The position numbers and the translations under genes are program-made. 16,457 nt of DNA from Promethearchaeota archaeon. GTDB lineage: Archaea > Asgardarchaeota > Lokiarchaeia > Sigynarchaeales > SOKP01. Numbering within the stretch: position 1 is the stretch's first letter; the number at the start of each line of letters is the position of its first letter. Below are positions 1 to 5,904 of the stretch, piece after piece. The stretch lies in contig WJKD01000849.1 in NCBI GenBank assembly GCA_014729315.1, positions 1 through 16,457 of the forward strand, in the 5' to 3' direction. A model generated the notes under the pieces. It made no database searches. It was not told where the DNA came from and worked only from the letters and a program-made list of their open reading frames with translations.

Positions 1-57
1 ATGAAAAAATAAAAATAAGAAAAGGAAGAATCAAATAAAAGCTGTTTTGCTAAAACG
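1..57 (-). terminator. Probable TFB terminator
   Basis: Downstream of the TFB stop on the minus strand there is a small hairpin (GTTTT/AAAAC arms at 44-48 and 52-56, loop of three). It is followed by a long T-rich run reading from about 40 down to 1. T-rich tracts are typical archaeal termination signals. The weak stem is secondary evidence. Confidence 0.45.
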
Positions 58-78
58 GAATAGGTTGTTAAATTCTGT

Positions 79-1014
79 TTATCGAAGTTTGCTTTTTATC
101 TGCTTAGACCGTGATCGCAAAGTGACTTCTGTCACTTTCGCAACTTCTGAGACTTCTGCTTGTGTCTTTCGACAGTTGGTTTGTTTAGCCGCCATATAGA
201 TTACAGACGCGGCTAATCCTTTTGGATCTTTACCAGTTCGTAACAAGCCGTTTTTGGAGGCTTCTACGAGCATGTTTATCGCACGCTTTTGCGTCTCCAT
301 TGGGAGTCCTAAATCGTTACCGAATCTAAAAACTAACTGTTCAGCAGTTATAGGTTTATACTTCAGATTCAATTCGGGGAGCACTTCCTTTACAATCATT
401 CCCAGTGAACGATGAACCGTTCTTCGTGGTGTCATGGATGCTTCGCATACTTCCTCAAGCAATCGAGGAAATTCGTGGACTCGTATAGCCGCATATAAAG
501 ACGCGGCAATAAAACCATCTATCGACCTACCCATCGTGAGCTTCTTCCTTGCGACAACCGAATATATTTTCCACGCCGTTTCTTTAATATATTCAGGAAT
601 ATTCATTTTGGAAGTAAGCATCTTTAACTTAGGTTTTGCCTCCCAGAAATTTCTCTCTATACTTGAAATTAAGGAGTTTTGAATTTTTGATAATCGTGAG
701 AATAAGGTTTTACCTTTAGCTCCTATTAAACGACCTTTACTATCTATTTTACTATTAGGGAGCATAGTTCGTGGACCAAACTCACGCCATCTCGGTTCTG
801 TTCGGCGCCGTTTGTTCACTTCTTCCACAGTATAGGCTCTCCGTTCGTTCCCAACCAAATTACGACCAACAACACATCCGCAATTGAGGCAGACATTATC
901 GCCGTCTTTTGACTCAATACACGGATTATCGCAGCATTGCTCGATATCCGACTTTTCTCGGAAATCATCGTTGTTTCGCAAGCGATCTCTATAATAATTT
1001 CCCATTTTTTTCAC
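79..1014 (-). CDS. tfb: Transcription initiation factor IIB (TFB)
   Basis: Archaeal TFIIB homologue. It binds TATA-bound TBP and the BRE and recruits RNA polymerase. The 311 residues match family size. The N-terminal zinc ribbon has Cys at 27/28, 32, 42 and 45 (CxxCG at 42-46). The first half is unusual: the two Cys groups are only nine residues apart and there are two adjacent Cys. A basic B-reader/linker follows (about 58-100). Two cyclin-like repeats follow at about 110-207 (signature GRSIDGFIAASLYAAIR) and 215-308 (GKDPKGLAASVIYMAAK). The listed start is GTG at 1014. An in-frame ATG at 1005 has GAGTG about 7 nt upstream and may be the true start, giving 308 residues. The gene is monocistronic. 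Archaea often carry several TFBs, so this may be one of a set. The family call is very secure. Confidence 0.97.
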   Translation of the reverse strand: MKKMGNYYRDRLRNNDDFREKSDIEQCCDNPCIESKDGDNVCLNCGCVVGRNLVGNERRAYTVEEVNKRRRTEPRWREFGPRTMLPNSKIDSKGRLIGAKGKTLFSRLSKIQNSLISSIERNFWEAKPKLKMLTSKMNIPEYIKETAWKIYSVVARKKLTMGRSIDGFIAASLYAAIRVHEFPRLLEEVCEASMTPRRTVHRSLGMIVKEVLPELNLKYKPITAEQLVFRFGNDLGLPMETQKRAINMLVEASKNGLLRTGKDPKGLAASVIYMAAKQTNCRKTQAEVSEVAKVTEVTLRSRSKQIKSKLR

Positions 1015-1391
1015 TCTTTGCGTATTTTTTCACTAATGAATGTGATCAAATTGCTATTTTTTGTGTATGTTCTTAATCAAACTTATTTCGTTTTACTTAC
1101 GAATAGTTTACACTTCACTATATAACTTTTATATATTACTATATTAAACCAAGGTACTATTTAAGAATATATCTATTTTGGTTTGTTACATTTATGATAA
1201 CACACAAATTCCATCAAAATTCCCATTAATTTCCCACTAAATGCGAGCTTAGAGATGTCTCATACTAATTATACATCATATCTTTATTAATTCTTTGTAT
1301 TTCCCAAAAAAACTAATGATTTTATTTGAATTATGCTTTGTACTAAAATTTTTCATTCCTACTTCAATGAAAATAAGAACTCAAAAGAAAA
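1015..1391. other. Intergenic region between tfb and NMO gene
   Basis: This 377-base stretch has no convincing gene. It contains the probable tfb promoter. It also has a 7-bp inverted repeat (AAACCAA at 1146-1152, TTGGTTT at 1178-1184) with a 25-nt spacer, weak as an operator or RNA stem. T-rich sequence on the minus strand below 1391 could terminate the flavoprotein gene. Short ORFs here lack start signals and recognisable products. Confidence 0.5.
1127..1136 (-). promoter_or_regulatory. TATA box candidate for tfb
   Basis: On the minus strand this reads ATATATAAAA, a good archaeal TATA match. Transcription would begin near 1106, leaving a leader of about 90-100 nt before the TFB start, unlike the leaderless genes elsewhere in the window. 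AT-richness makes single-box calls uncertain. Confidence 0.4.
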
Positions 1392-2279
1392 TTATAGAGT
1401 AGAAAAAAGATCCCCTTGATGCCCCCATTGCTTCAATAAATTTTCAGCTTTACCAATAATTTTATGTTCAATGAATTCTTCCATTGATAAAACTTCATCG
1501 CAATGTCCTGCCGCCATGGAAGCGATAGGAGAGTCTTTAAGCTGGAAATGAAATATTTTCTTGTAAAATTTTTCGTCAAAAATATTTTGATTGACGACTT
1601 TTTTTTTCCATAGATTCGAAGCGAGGCTTTCTTCAGTAGGAATGATTGCAGTTCCAAAACATACTGCCTCTGCGCCCATTGCTAGTGCTCCTAAGAACCC
1701 TCTGGCGTCTCCAATACCACCAGCAGCGATTACTGGTATTGTTAACAATTTTTTGGCCATTGTCATGTTTACAAGCGTGGTGTTTTGATGGGGATTTTTG
1801 TATCCCGTTCCTTCAAGTCCAACAATAGTAACGGCGTCTGATCCTGCTTTCTCGGCTGAAATAGCATGCTTCAAGGTGGTGCATTTGTGAAACCAATAAC
1901 CACCTGCGTCGTGAACTTTCTTGCCGATCTTATTTGCTTGATAAGCAGAAGTAGTGAAGACCTTAACCCCTGCATCTACAGCAATATCAACGAAGCTCAA
2001 ATAAGACTCCTCCGATCTTCCTCTACCTGTTTTCACTAATATCTTCGGAGGCATAATCGAAAAATTTACACCCCATGGTTTATTAGTTAAGTTTTCCATC
2101 TTATCTAATTCCGCCTGAAACTCTTCGTCCTTGTGGAAGTTTAAGGCAGTAATGATACCAAAGCCACCTGCGTTAGAAAACGCCGCAGCGAACTCTGCTT
2201 TTCCTATAACTGCAAAAGCACCCATGATGATTGGATATTTGCTTCCCATTATTTCTGTGAGTCGTGTTTTCCAGATCAT
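1392..2279 (-). CDS. Nitronate monooxygenase / FabK-type FMN flavoprotein
   Basis: TIM-barrel FMN enzyme of the nitronate monooxygenase (2-nitropropane dioxygenase)/enoyl-ACP reductase II superfamily, 295 residues, cytosolic. Supporting motifs are the N-terminal YPIIMGAF (15-22), NAGGFGII (36-43), AAGGIGDARG (185-194) and the phosphate-binding MGAEAVCFGT (201-210). The usual catalytic loop with a GGHxG-like His is replaced by GLEGTGYKNP (154-163), with Tyr where the catalytic His normally lies. True nitronate oxidation is therefore doubtful. A reductase or unknown flavin reaction is possible. The gene stands alone and is divergent from the 7TM cluster, with a TATA box about 28 nt before the ATG. 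The family call is firm and the substrate is unknown. Confidence 0.88.
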   Translation of the reverse strand: MIWKTRLTEIMGSKYPIIMGAFAVIGKAEFAAAFSNAGGFGIITALNFHKDEEFQAELDKMENLTNKPWGVNFSIMPPKILVKTGRGRSEESYLSFVDIAVDAGVKVFTTSAYQANKIGKKVHDAGGYWFHKCTTLKHAISAEKAGSDAVTIVGLEGTGYKNPHQNTTLVNMTMAKKLLTIPVIAAGGIGDARGFLGALAMGAEAVCFGTAIIPTEESLASNLWKKKVVNQNIFDEKFYKKIFHFQLKDSPIASMAAGHCDEVLSMEEFIEHKIIGKAENLLKQWGHQGDLFSTL

Positions 2280-2301
2280 TATAATTCACTTATCCATTAT
2301 G

Positions 2302-2313
2302 ATTTATATAAAA
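2302..2313 (-). promoter_or_regulatory. TATA box of the NMO gene (leaderless)
   Basis: The minus strand has TTTATATAAA centred about 28 nt before the ATG at 2279. Transcription should begin at or very near the start codon. No Shine-Dalgarno is visible, consistent with a leaderless mRNA. Confidence 0.6.
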
Positions 2314-2327
2314 GAGATTGCATTCTC

Positions 2328-2357
2328 TTCTCTAAATCAATAAGATCTTTTAGAGAA
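2328..2357. promoter_or_regulatory. 9-bp perfect inverted repeat upstream of NMO gene
   Basis: Arms TTCTCTAAA (2328-2336) and TTTAGAGAA (2349-2357) are perfectly complementary with a 12-nt spacer. The arm centres are 21 bp apart, about two helical turns. The repeat lies just upstream of the NMO TATA box and roughly 80-110 bp before the divergent 7TM copy 1 promoter. It could bind a dimeric regulator; chance occurrence in AT-rich DNA is not excluded. Confidence 0.4.
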
Positions 2358-2439
2358 ATTTTTAATTCAACTAAAAGCTTATTAATTTCAATTATAATTT
2401 CCTAAAGATAATTTTCTCATTTTTCTGAGGTTGACTAAG

Positions 2440-2450
2440 TTTATATATAT
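2440..2450 (+). promoter_or_regulatory. TATA box of 7TM copy 1 (leaderless)
   Basis: TTTATATATAT is centred about 26 nt before the ATG at 2471, so the transcript should start at the start codon. No Shine-Dalgarno precedes the gene. Confidence 0.6.
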
Positions 2451-2470
2451 CCTATTTTCATATATATAGT

Positions 2471-3214
2471 ATGAATTTAGTATTTGTAGGATTCCTTTTT
2501 GAATCTTTTATCATCATTTTAGCCACGCTTGTTCTTATTTTAATTCTTAAACGATATTTAATCAAAAAGCATAGATTAACATTATATCTATTTTTAATAT
2601 TCCTCAATCTCGTCCTTTCTGTTGTTTTTTCGTGGTTATCGAAAATTTTAGTTTTAACAACGAATATTGATTATGTGTATAACGAACCAAATCCTGCTGC
2701 TCAGCCTAATGTTCCTTTCCCTTGGTTAGTAACTAGGATTGTAGATTTTAGAATTACCGTTTTTTTTGTTGCGGTTGCGATTTTAATTTCTTATATTTTA
2801 AAGGTAAAGGTTTTCGGAACTGATTATGTAACTTCGCATAAAATAATCGTATATTCCTTCGGAGCCTATACTGGTATTTTCTGCTTATTTGTCTATCAGC
2901 GAGGAAATACGCTTTTGGATGCTATTAATTTTCTCAATGTATTGGTCTATATGTTTATGATTTATGTTCCTTTTATGATTAGATCAATAGAGGCGTATAA
3001 GTCAGTGGAAGAAAAAACATATAGAATCGCGTTTTTCTCCTTAGCGATCATGTCGCTTTCCTTTATTTTAGTTTTTGTGTTTACTTTAATTGATCGCATA
3101 ACAATTATATTTGGAACTGAGGGATTCACGCCATTCTATTTTGCTGCCTGGACTTTCGTTATAATTGGATTCTTATTTGCCTATTTGGGATATATTCGTC
3201 CCAAAAGTGCTTAA
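2471..3214 (+). CDS. Seven-TM membrane protein, tandem copy 1
   Basis: Not assignable to a named family. The 247-residue protein has seven hydrophobic segments at about 2-26, 36-62, 92-111, 124-142, 147-169, 186-207 and 219-242. Positive charge in the TM1-2 loop (KRYLIKKHR), the TM3-4 loop, the TM5-6 loop and the C-terminal IRPKS tail predicts N-out/C-in. Signatures shared with the next two genes are a buried Glu in TM1 (G-x2-FE, E11), KRY...K.HRLTLYLF, FSWLSK at the end of TM2, FRI before TM3, SYxLKVxVF, ISLAIMS-type TM6 ending in DR, and FYFAAW...YLGYIRP in TM7. No Lys lies in TM7, so it is not a retinal-binding rhodopsin. There is no enzyme motif. It is probably a lineage-specific membrane sensor or structural protein; function unknown. 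Confidence 0.85.
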   Translation: MNLVFVGFLFESFIIILATLVLILILKRYLIKKHRLTLYLFLIFLNLVLSVVFSWLSKILVLTTNIDYVYNEPNPAAQPNVPFPWLVTRIVDFRITVFFVAVAILISYILKVKVFGTDYVTSHKIIVYSFGAYTGIFCLFVYQRGNTLLDAINFLNVLVYMFMIYVPFMIRSIEAYKSVEEKTYRIAFFSLAIMSLSFILVFVFTLIDRITIIFGTEGFTPFYFAAWTFVIIGFLFAYLGYIRPKSA

Positions 3215-3331
3215 AAAATCGGTATTTTTATTTTAGTTATGTAGTTCGGATTTTTCTATAAAAATATAATTCTTAGAAATATTAATGCTAAATAATGTCA
3301 TCAAAATCTTTCTTTTATAGTTTGCGAATTA

Positions 3332-3343
3332 TTTAGATATAAA
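3332..3343 (+). promoter_or_regulatory. TATA box of 7TM copy 2 (leaderless)
   Basis: TTTAGATATAAA is preceded by GCGAA (3324-3328), a BRE-like element. It is centred about 29 nt before the ATG at 3367. The arrangement repeats that of copies 1 and 3 and indicates independent leaderless transcription. Confidence 0.6.
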
Positions 3344-3366
3344 TAGTAGAAATTTATCACATTATC

Positions 3367-4110
3367 ATGGAATTTTTTACTCTGATGTTTATTGGGATGA
3401 TCTATGAATTAATAATTATCCTTATCTCAGCTATTTTATTAATATTAATTTTGAAAAGATATCAAATCAAAAAACACCGTCTTACATTGATTTTATTCTT
3501 CATCTTTTTAAATTTAACATTAGCCATTATTTTTTCCTGGCTTTCAAAGCTCATAGTTCTTTATTCTCAAATCAATTATCTCGAAGATAATACGCTCCCC
3601 GACCCCGGAACTCCATTTGCTTGGATTATGTTTAGAATCATCGAATTTCGAATTAGTTTCGTGTTTGTCTCCATTGGGACGATCTTATCTTATATTTTAA
3701 AAGTAAGAGTCTTTGACCAAGGATATAAACCCTACGAGAGAAATTTAATTTTCAGCTTTGGGATTTTTACTATTCTCTACGCGTTTTTTGTTTTTATTCG
3801 TGGCTTTTTGTTCTTAGATGTACTTGCTTTTCTTTTCGTATCAATTCTGATGATTATTGTGTATATCCCGTTTCTATTTCGTTGTTTTAACGCTTACACC
3901 TCTGTGGAGAAGCGAACTTATCAAATCGCCTTTATCTCGCTAGCAATAATGTCATTAAGTTTTGTCTTAATATTCATCATGTTTTTAATCGACCGAGTGC
4001 TGATTTTACTGGGAGATCCGGGATTTACTGTATTCTATTTTGCAGCGTGGGCTTTCAGTATAATTGGGATTGTCAGTGCTTATTTAGGATATATTAGACC
4101 GAGAAGTTAA
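3367..4110 (+). CDS. Seven-TM membrane protein, tandem copy 2
   Basis: Paralogue of the flanking genes (by eye around half identical to copy 1, 247 residues). The same seven hydrophobic segments and inside-positive loops are present. Conserved features include the TM1 Glu (G-M-I-Y-E, E14), LILKRYQIKKHRLTL, IFSWLSKLIVL, FRISFVFVS, SYILKVRVF, SLAIMSLSF in TM6, LIDR and FYFAAW...YLGYIRPRS. The external TM2-3 loop is acidic and proline-containing (LEDNTLPDPG) and differs most between the copies, as would be expected for a ligand- or partner-facing surface. The gene has its own TATA box and a 152-bp upstream gap. No known function; transporter, receptor or scaffold are all open. Confidence 0.85.
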   Translation: MEFFTLMFIGMIYELIIILISAILLILILKRYQIKKHRLTLILFFIFLNLTLAIIFSWLSKLIVLYSQINYLEDNTLPDPGTPFAWIMFRIIEFRISFVFVSIGTILSYILKVRVFDQGYKPYERNLIFSFGIFTILYAFFVFIRGFLFLDVLAFLFVSILMIIVYIPFLFRCFNAYTSVEKRTYQIAFISLAIMSLSFVLIFIMFLIDRVLILLGDPGFTVFYFAAWAFSIIGIVSAYLGYIRPRS

Positions 4111-4126
4111 AAAAAACACGATAGGA

Positions 4127-4138
4127 TTTATTATATAA
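4127..4138 (+). promoter_or_regulatory. TATA box of 7TM copy 3 (leaderless)
   Basis: TTTATTATATAA lies about 28 nt before the ATG at 4163, in the 52-bp gap after copy 2. This suggests copy 3 is also transcribed as a leaderless mRNA, although read-through from copy 2 is possible. Confidence 0.55.
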
Positions 4139-4162
4139 GTATAGACTTCCTATTATAAATAT

Positions 4163-4918
4163 ATGGTTAGCTACATACAATTGACTTTTTGGGGGATGGT
4201 ATTCGAGACATTTGTAATAGTTATTACTGCATATCTACTTATTTTAATTTTTAGGCGTTATCTTCAACTAAAAAACCAGTTGACTTTATATCTATTTCTT
4301 ATCTTTTTAAACTTTACATTAGCAATAGTTTTTTCTTGGTTAGCAAAAGTTTTATATCTTTATTCGGATATCGCTTATCTTTCCAATTTAAATGCACCCG
4401 ATCCAATGACGATTGAAAGTTGGATATTACTGAGAATTTCATCGTTTAGAATAAGTTTTATATTTGTCTCAACGGCTATCCTGATTTCTTATTTCTTAAA
4501 AGTTAAAGTGTTTGAAAATGAATTTAACAAAGTCCACAAGCTTCTAGTAGTTGGTTTTTATTTTTTTACAATAGTCTATGCTTTTATAGTGTATGAAAAA
4601 GCTACAGTCTTATTTGATGTATTTGCTTTTGTCTTGGTATGCGTTCTGATGTGTGCGATTTATATTCCCTTTTGTTACAGATCAATTGAAACATATACTA
4701 CTACGGAAGATCCGTTTATACAAAAAAAACTAATTTCTTTGGCTATTATGTCCGTAAGTTTTATTTTAGTTTTTGTGTGGTTGACCTTAGATAGACTTCT
4801 AATACTTTTTGGAAGCGTCGGTTATACTCTCTTTTATTTTCTTGCTTGGACAACTGCAATAGTTAGTGTTTTAAGTGCATATATTGGTTATATTAGACCC
4901 AAATCACAGCAAGATTGA
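4163..4918 (+). CDS. Seven-TM membrane protein, tandem copy 3
   Basis: Third member of the tandem family, 251 residues and the most diverged. Seven hydrophobic segments and N-out/C-in charge bias are retained. Shared residues include G-M-V-F-E in TM1 (E15), LIFRRYLQLKNQLTLYLF (the KKHR of the others is partly lost), FSWLAK, FRISFIFVST, SYFLKVKVF, SLAIMSVSF in TM6, LDR, and FYFLAW...YIGYIRPKS. The TM5-6 loop is two residues longer (TEDPFIQKK). The retained signatures in all three copies argue for selection on each rather than decay. The stop at 4918 is followed within 10 bp by a strong inverted repeat. Function unknown. Confidence 0.85.
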   Translation: MVSYIQLTFWGMVFETFVIVITAYLLILIFRRYLQLKNQLTLYLFLIFLNFTLAIVFSWLAKVLYLYSDIAYLSNLNAPDPMTIESWILLRISSFRISFIFVSTAILISYFLKVKVFENEFNKVHKLLVVGFYFFTIVYAFIVYEKATVLFDVFAFVLVCVLMCAIYIPFCYRSIETYTTTEDPFIQKKLISLAIMSVSFILVFVWLTLDRLLILFGSVGYTLFYFLAWTTAIVSVLSAYIGYIRPKSQQD

Positions 4919-4924
4919 CTCGTA

Positions 4925-4959
4925 AGATTTATAAAAAATAATATAAAATTTATAAATCT
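4925..4959. repeat. 11-bp perfect inverted repeat after 7TM copy 3
   Basis: AGATTTATAAA (4925-4935) and TTTATAAATCT (4949-4959) are perfect reverse complements around a 13-nt A-rich spacer. The element starts 7 bp after the 7TM copy 3 stop codon. It could be an AU-rich terminator hairpin or, being just upstream of the next promoter, a regulator site. Confidence 0.5.
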
Positions 4960-4961
4960 AA

Positions 4962-4970
4962 TTTATTATA
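4962..4970 (+). promoter_or_regulatory. TATA box candidate for longin-like gene
   Basis: TTTATTATA would place the transcription start near 4992 and give a leader of about 45-50 nt before the ATG at 5040. A perfect palindrome lies between this box and the predicted start site. Confidence 0.4.
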
Positions 4971-4972
4971 AT

Positions 4973-4992
4973 ATATCTAATAGATTAGATAT
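4973..4992. promoter_or_regulatory. 20-bp palindrome, operator candidate
   Basis: ATATCTAAT (4973-4981), spacer AG, ATTAGATAT (4984-4992): 9-bp perfect arms. It lies immediately downstream of the candidate TATA box and ends at the expected transcription start. That is a classical position for an archaeal repressor that blocks polymerase recruitment. Confidence 0.45.
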
Positions 4993-5039
4993 GAATTATA
5001 TGACTTCAATATCATTAATGGGGTCGATTTGAAGCAAGC

Positions 5040-5447
5040 ATGAAGATTCTACAGGATATTTGGATACTCACAAATAGCGGAATTGTGGTCTATAGTAGAG
5101 TTTTTCATGAAAAAGTCAATGCTCAGCTTTTTGGTGCGTTGATGACCGCATTGAATTCCTTTGCTTTAGAGCTTGCGAAAGGTGGGCTTTCGAGCTTTGA
5201 ATTAAGTTCCATGAGGTTCACTTTATTGAAAGATGAAGGATTTATCTTTGTTGCGAACTCTTCGAAAAAAATCAAAGAAAAACGAGTCCAAGAGGAATTA
5301 AAAAAAATATCACAAAAATTTTTTGAAAAATATGAAGATATTCTTCCTACTTGGGATAACGACGTGAATGTTTTTTCGGATTTCGAAGTTGACATTGAAG
5401 ACTCGTTAGAAGAAACCATAAAAAAATTTCAAAAAGCATTTTGGTAA
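5040..5447 (+). CDS. Longin-like domain protein
   Basis: 135-residue soluble protein whose pattern fits a longin fold: two N-terminal strands (ILQDIWILTNSGIVVYSRVF, 3-22), a helix rich in Ala/Leu (27-46), strands around 50-74 (FELSSMRFTLLKDEGFIFVAN, last two hairpin-forming), then two charged helices (77-99 and 120-134). Longin domains occur in R-SNAREs, adaptor sigma/mu subunits, SRX and TRAPP. They are expanded in Asgard genomes, where they are thought to pair with small GTPases or membrane machinery. No GTPase lies in this window. No TM segment or signal peptide is visible. The ATG at 5040 is fixed because the frame is closed by TAA at 5016; the ribosome site is weak. A roadblock-type fold is the main alternative. 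Confidence 0.65.
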   Translation: MKILQDIWILTNSGIVVYSRVFHEKVNAQLFGALMTALNSFALELAKGGLSSFELSSMRFTLLKDEGFIFVANSSKKIKEKRVQEELKKISQKFFEKYEDILPTWDNDVNVFSDFEVDIEDSLEETIKKFQKAFW

Positions 5448-5527
5448 TTTAATTTTTCTTATTAATGAAAAGTCTTAAAATGCTGTATATCTTTTAAACG
5501 ATAAAAATTTAAGAACGCTAAGATTAA

Positions 5528-5535
5528 TTTATATT
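5528..5535 (+). promoter_or_regulatory. TATA box candidate for tail-anchored protein gene
   Basis: TTTATATT is centred about 40 nt before the ATG at 5571, giving a predicted leader of about 14 nt. The sequence is A/T-rich throughout, so the match is only moderately informative. Confidence 0.35.
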
Positions 5536-5570
5536 GAAATAATAAATAAGAATCAAAAATTAAATCAGCA

Positions 5571-5882
5571 ATGAAAGAATCTGAATATAAAGAAGAAAGA
5601 AAGAAACTTAATCTAAATAATCTTCATTTGGGTTATTCCAATTATTTGGAAAATTCTATCAAGAATTTGAATAGTCCCGGTTTTCTAGGATCAATTCACT
5701 TAAAAGAAGGTTCTTCAATTCAAAATAATCGGAACATCATAGAAAGCATGACAAAACGAGAGCTTGAAGCCAAAGTGGATAAGGCAGTTAAAAGTACAAT
5801 GCTTAATCCTATTACCAAAGTTTTAATTCTGTTGATGATTGCGTTTAATTTATTTTGGATAGTCTATTTTTATCTTCCCTAA
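5571..5882 (+). CDS. Small tail-anchored membrane protein, unknown
   Basis: 103 residues and not recognised. The N-terminal 80 residues are hydrophilic and charged, with Asn/Ser-rich stretches and a Pro-Gly break at 36-37. A probable amphipathic helix spans about 50-77 (SMTKRELEAKVDKAVK). A single hydrophobic segment spans about 81-102 and runs to the last residue. There is no N-terminal signal, so the topology is that of a tail-anchored protein with its soluble part in the cytosol. It follows the longin-like gene on the same strand by 123 bp. Its 3' end is 22 bp from the convergent racemase gene. The helix-plus-tail-anchor arrangement loosely resembles a SNARE, but the helical stretch is shorter than a normal SNARE motif. 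Confidence 0.6.
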   Translation: MKESEYKEERKKLNLNNLHLGYSNYLENSIKNLNSPGFLGSIHLKEGSSIQNNRNIIESMTKRELEAKVDKAVKSTMLNPITKVLILLMIAFNLFWIVYFYLP

Positions 5883-5904
5883 AACCGTAATAGAATAGAA
5901 AGAG

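Noticed and set aside
434..682. Plus-strand open frame opposite tfb
   Set aside because: It lies wholly antisense to the conserved cyclin repeats and has no start signal or recognisable domain.
1146..1184. AAACCAA/TTGGTTT inverted repeat near tfb
   Set aside because: Seven-bp arms 25 nt apart in AT-rich DNA are likely by chance, and the position suits neither a terminator nor an operator well.
2471..4918. Microbial rhodopsin or heliorhodopsin interpretation of the three 7TM proteins
   Set aside because: None has a lysine in TM7 for a retinal Schiff base. The only membrane-proximal conserved Lys is at the end of TM2.
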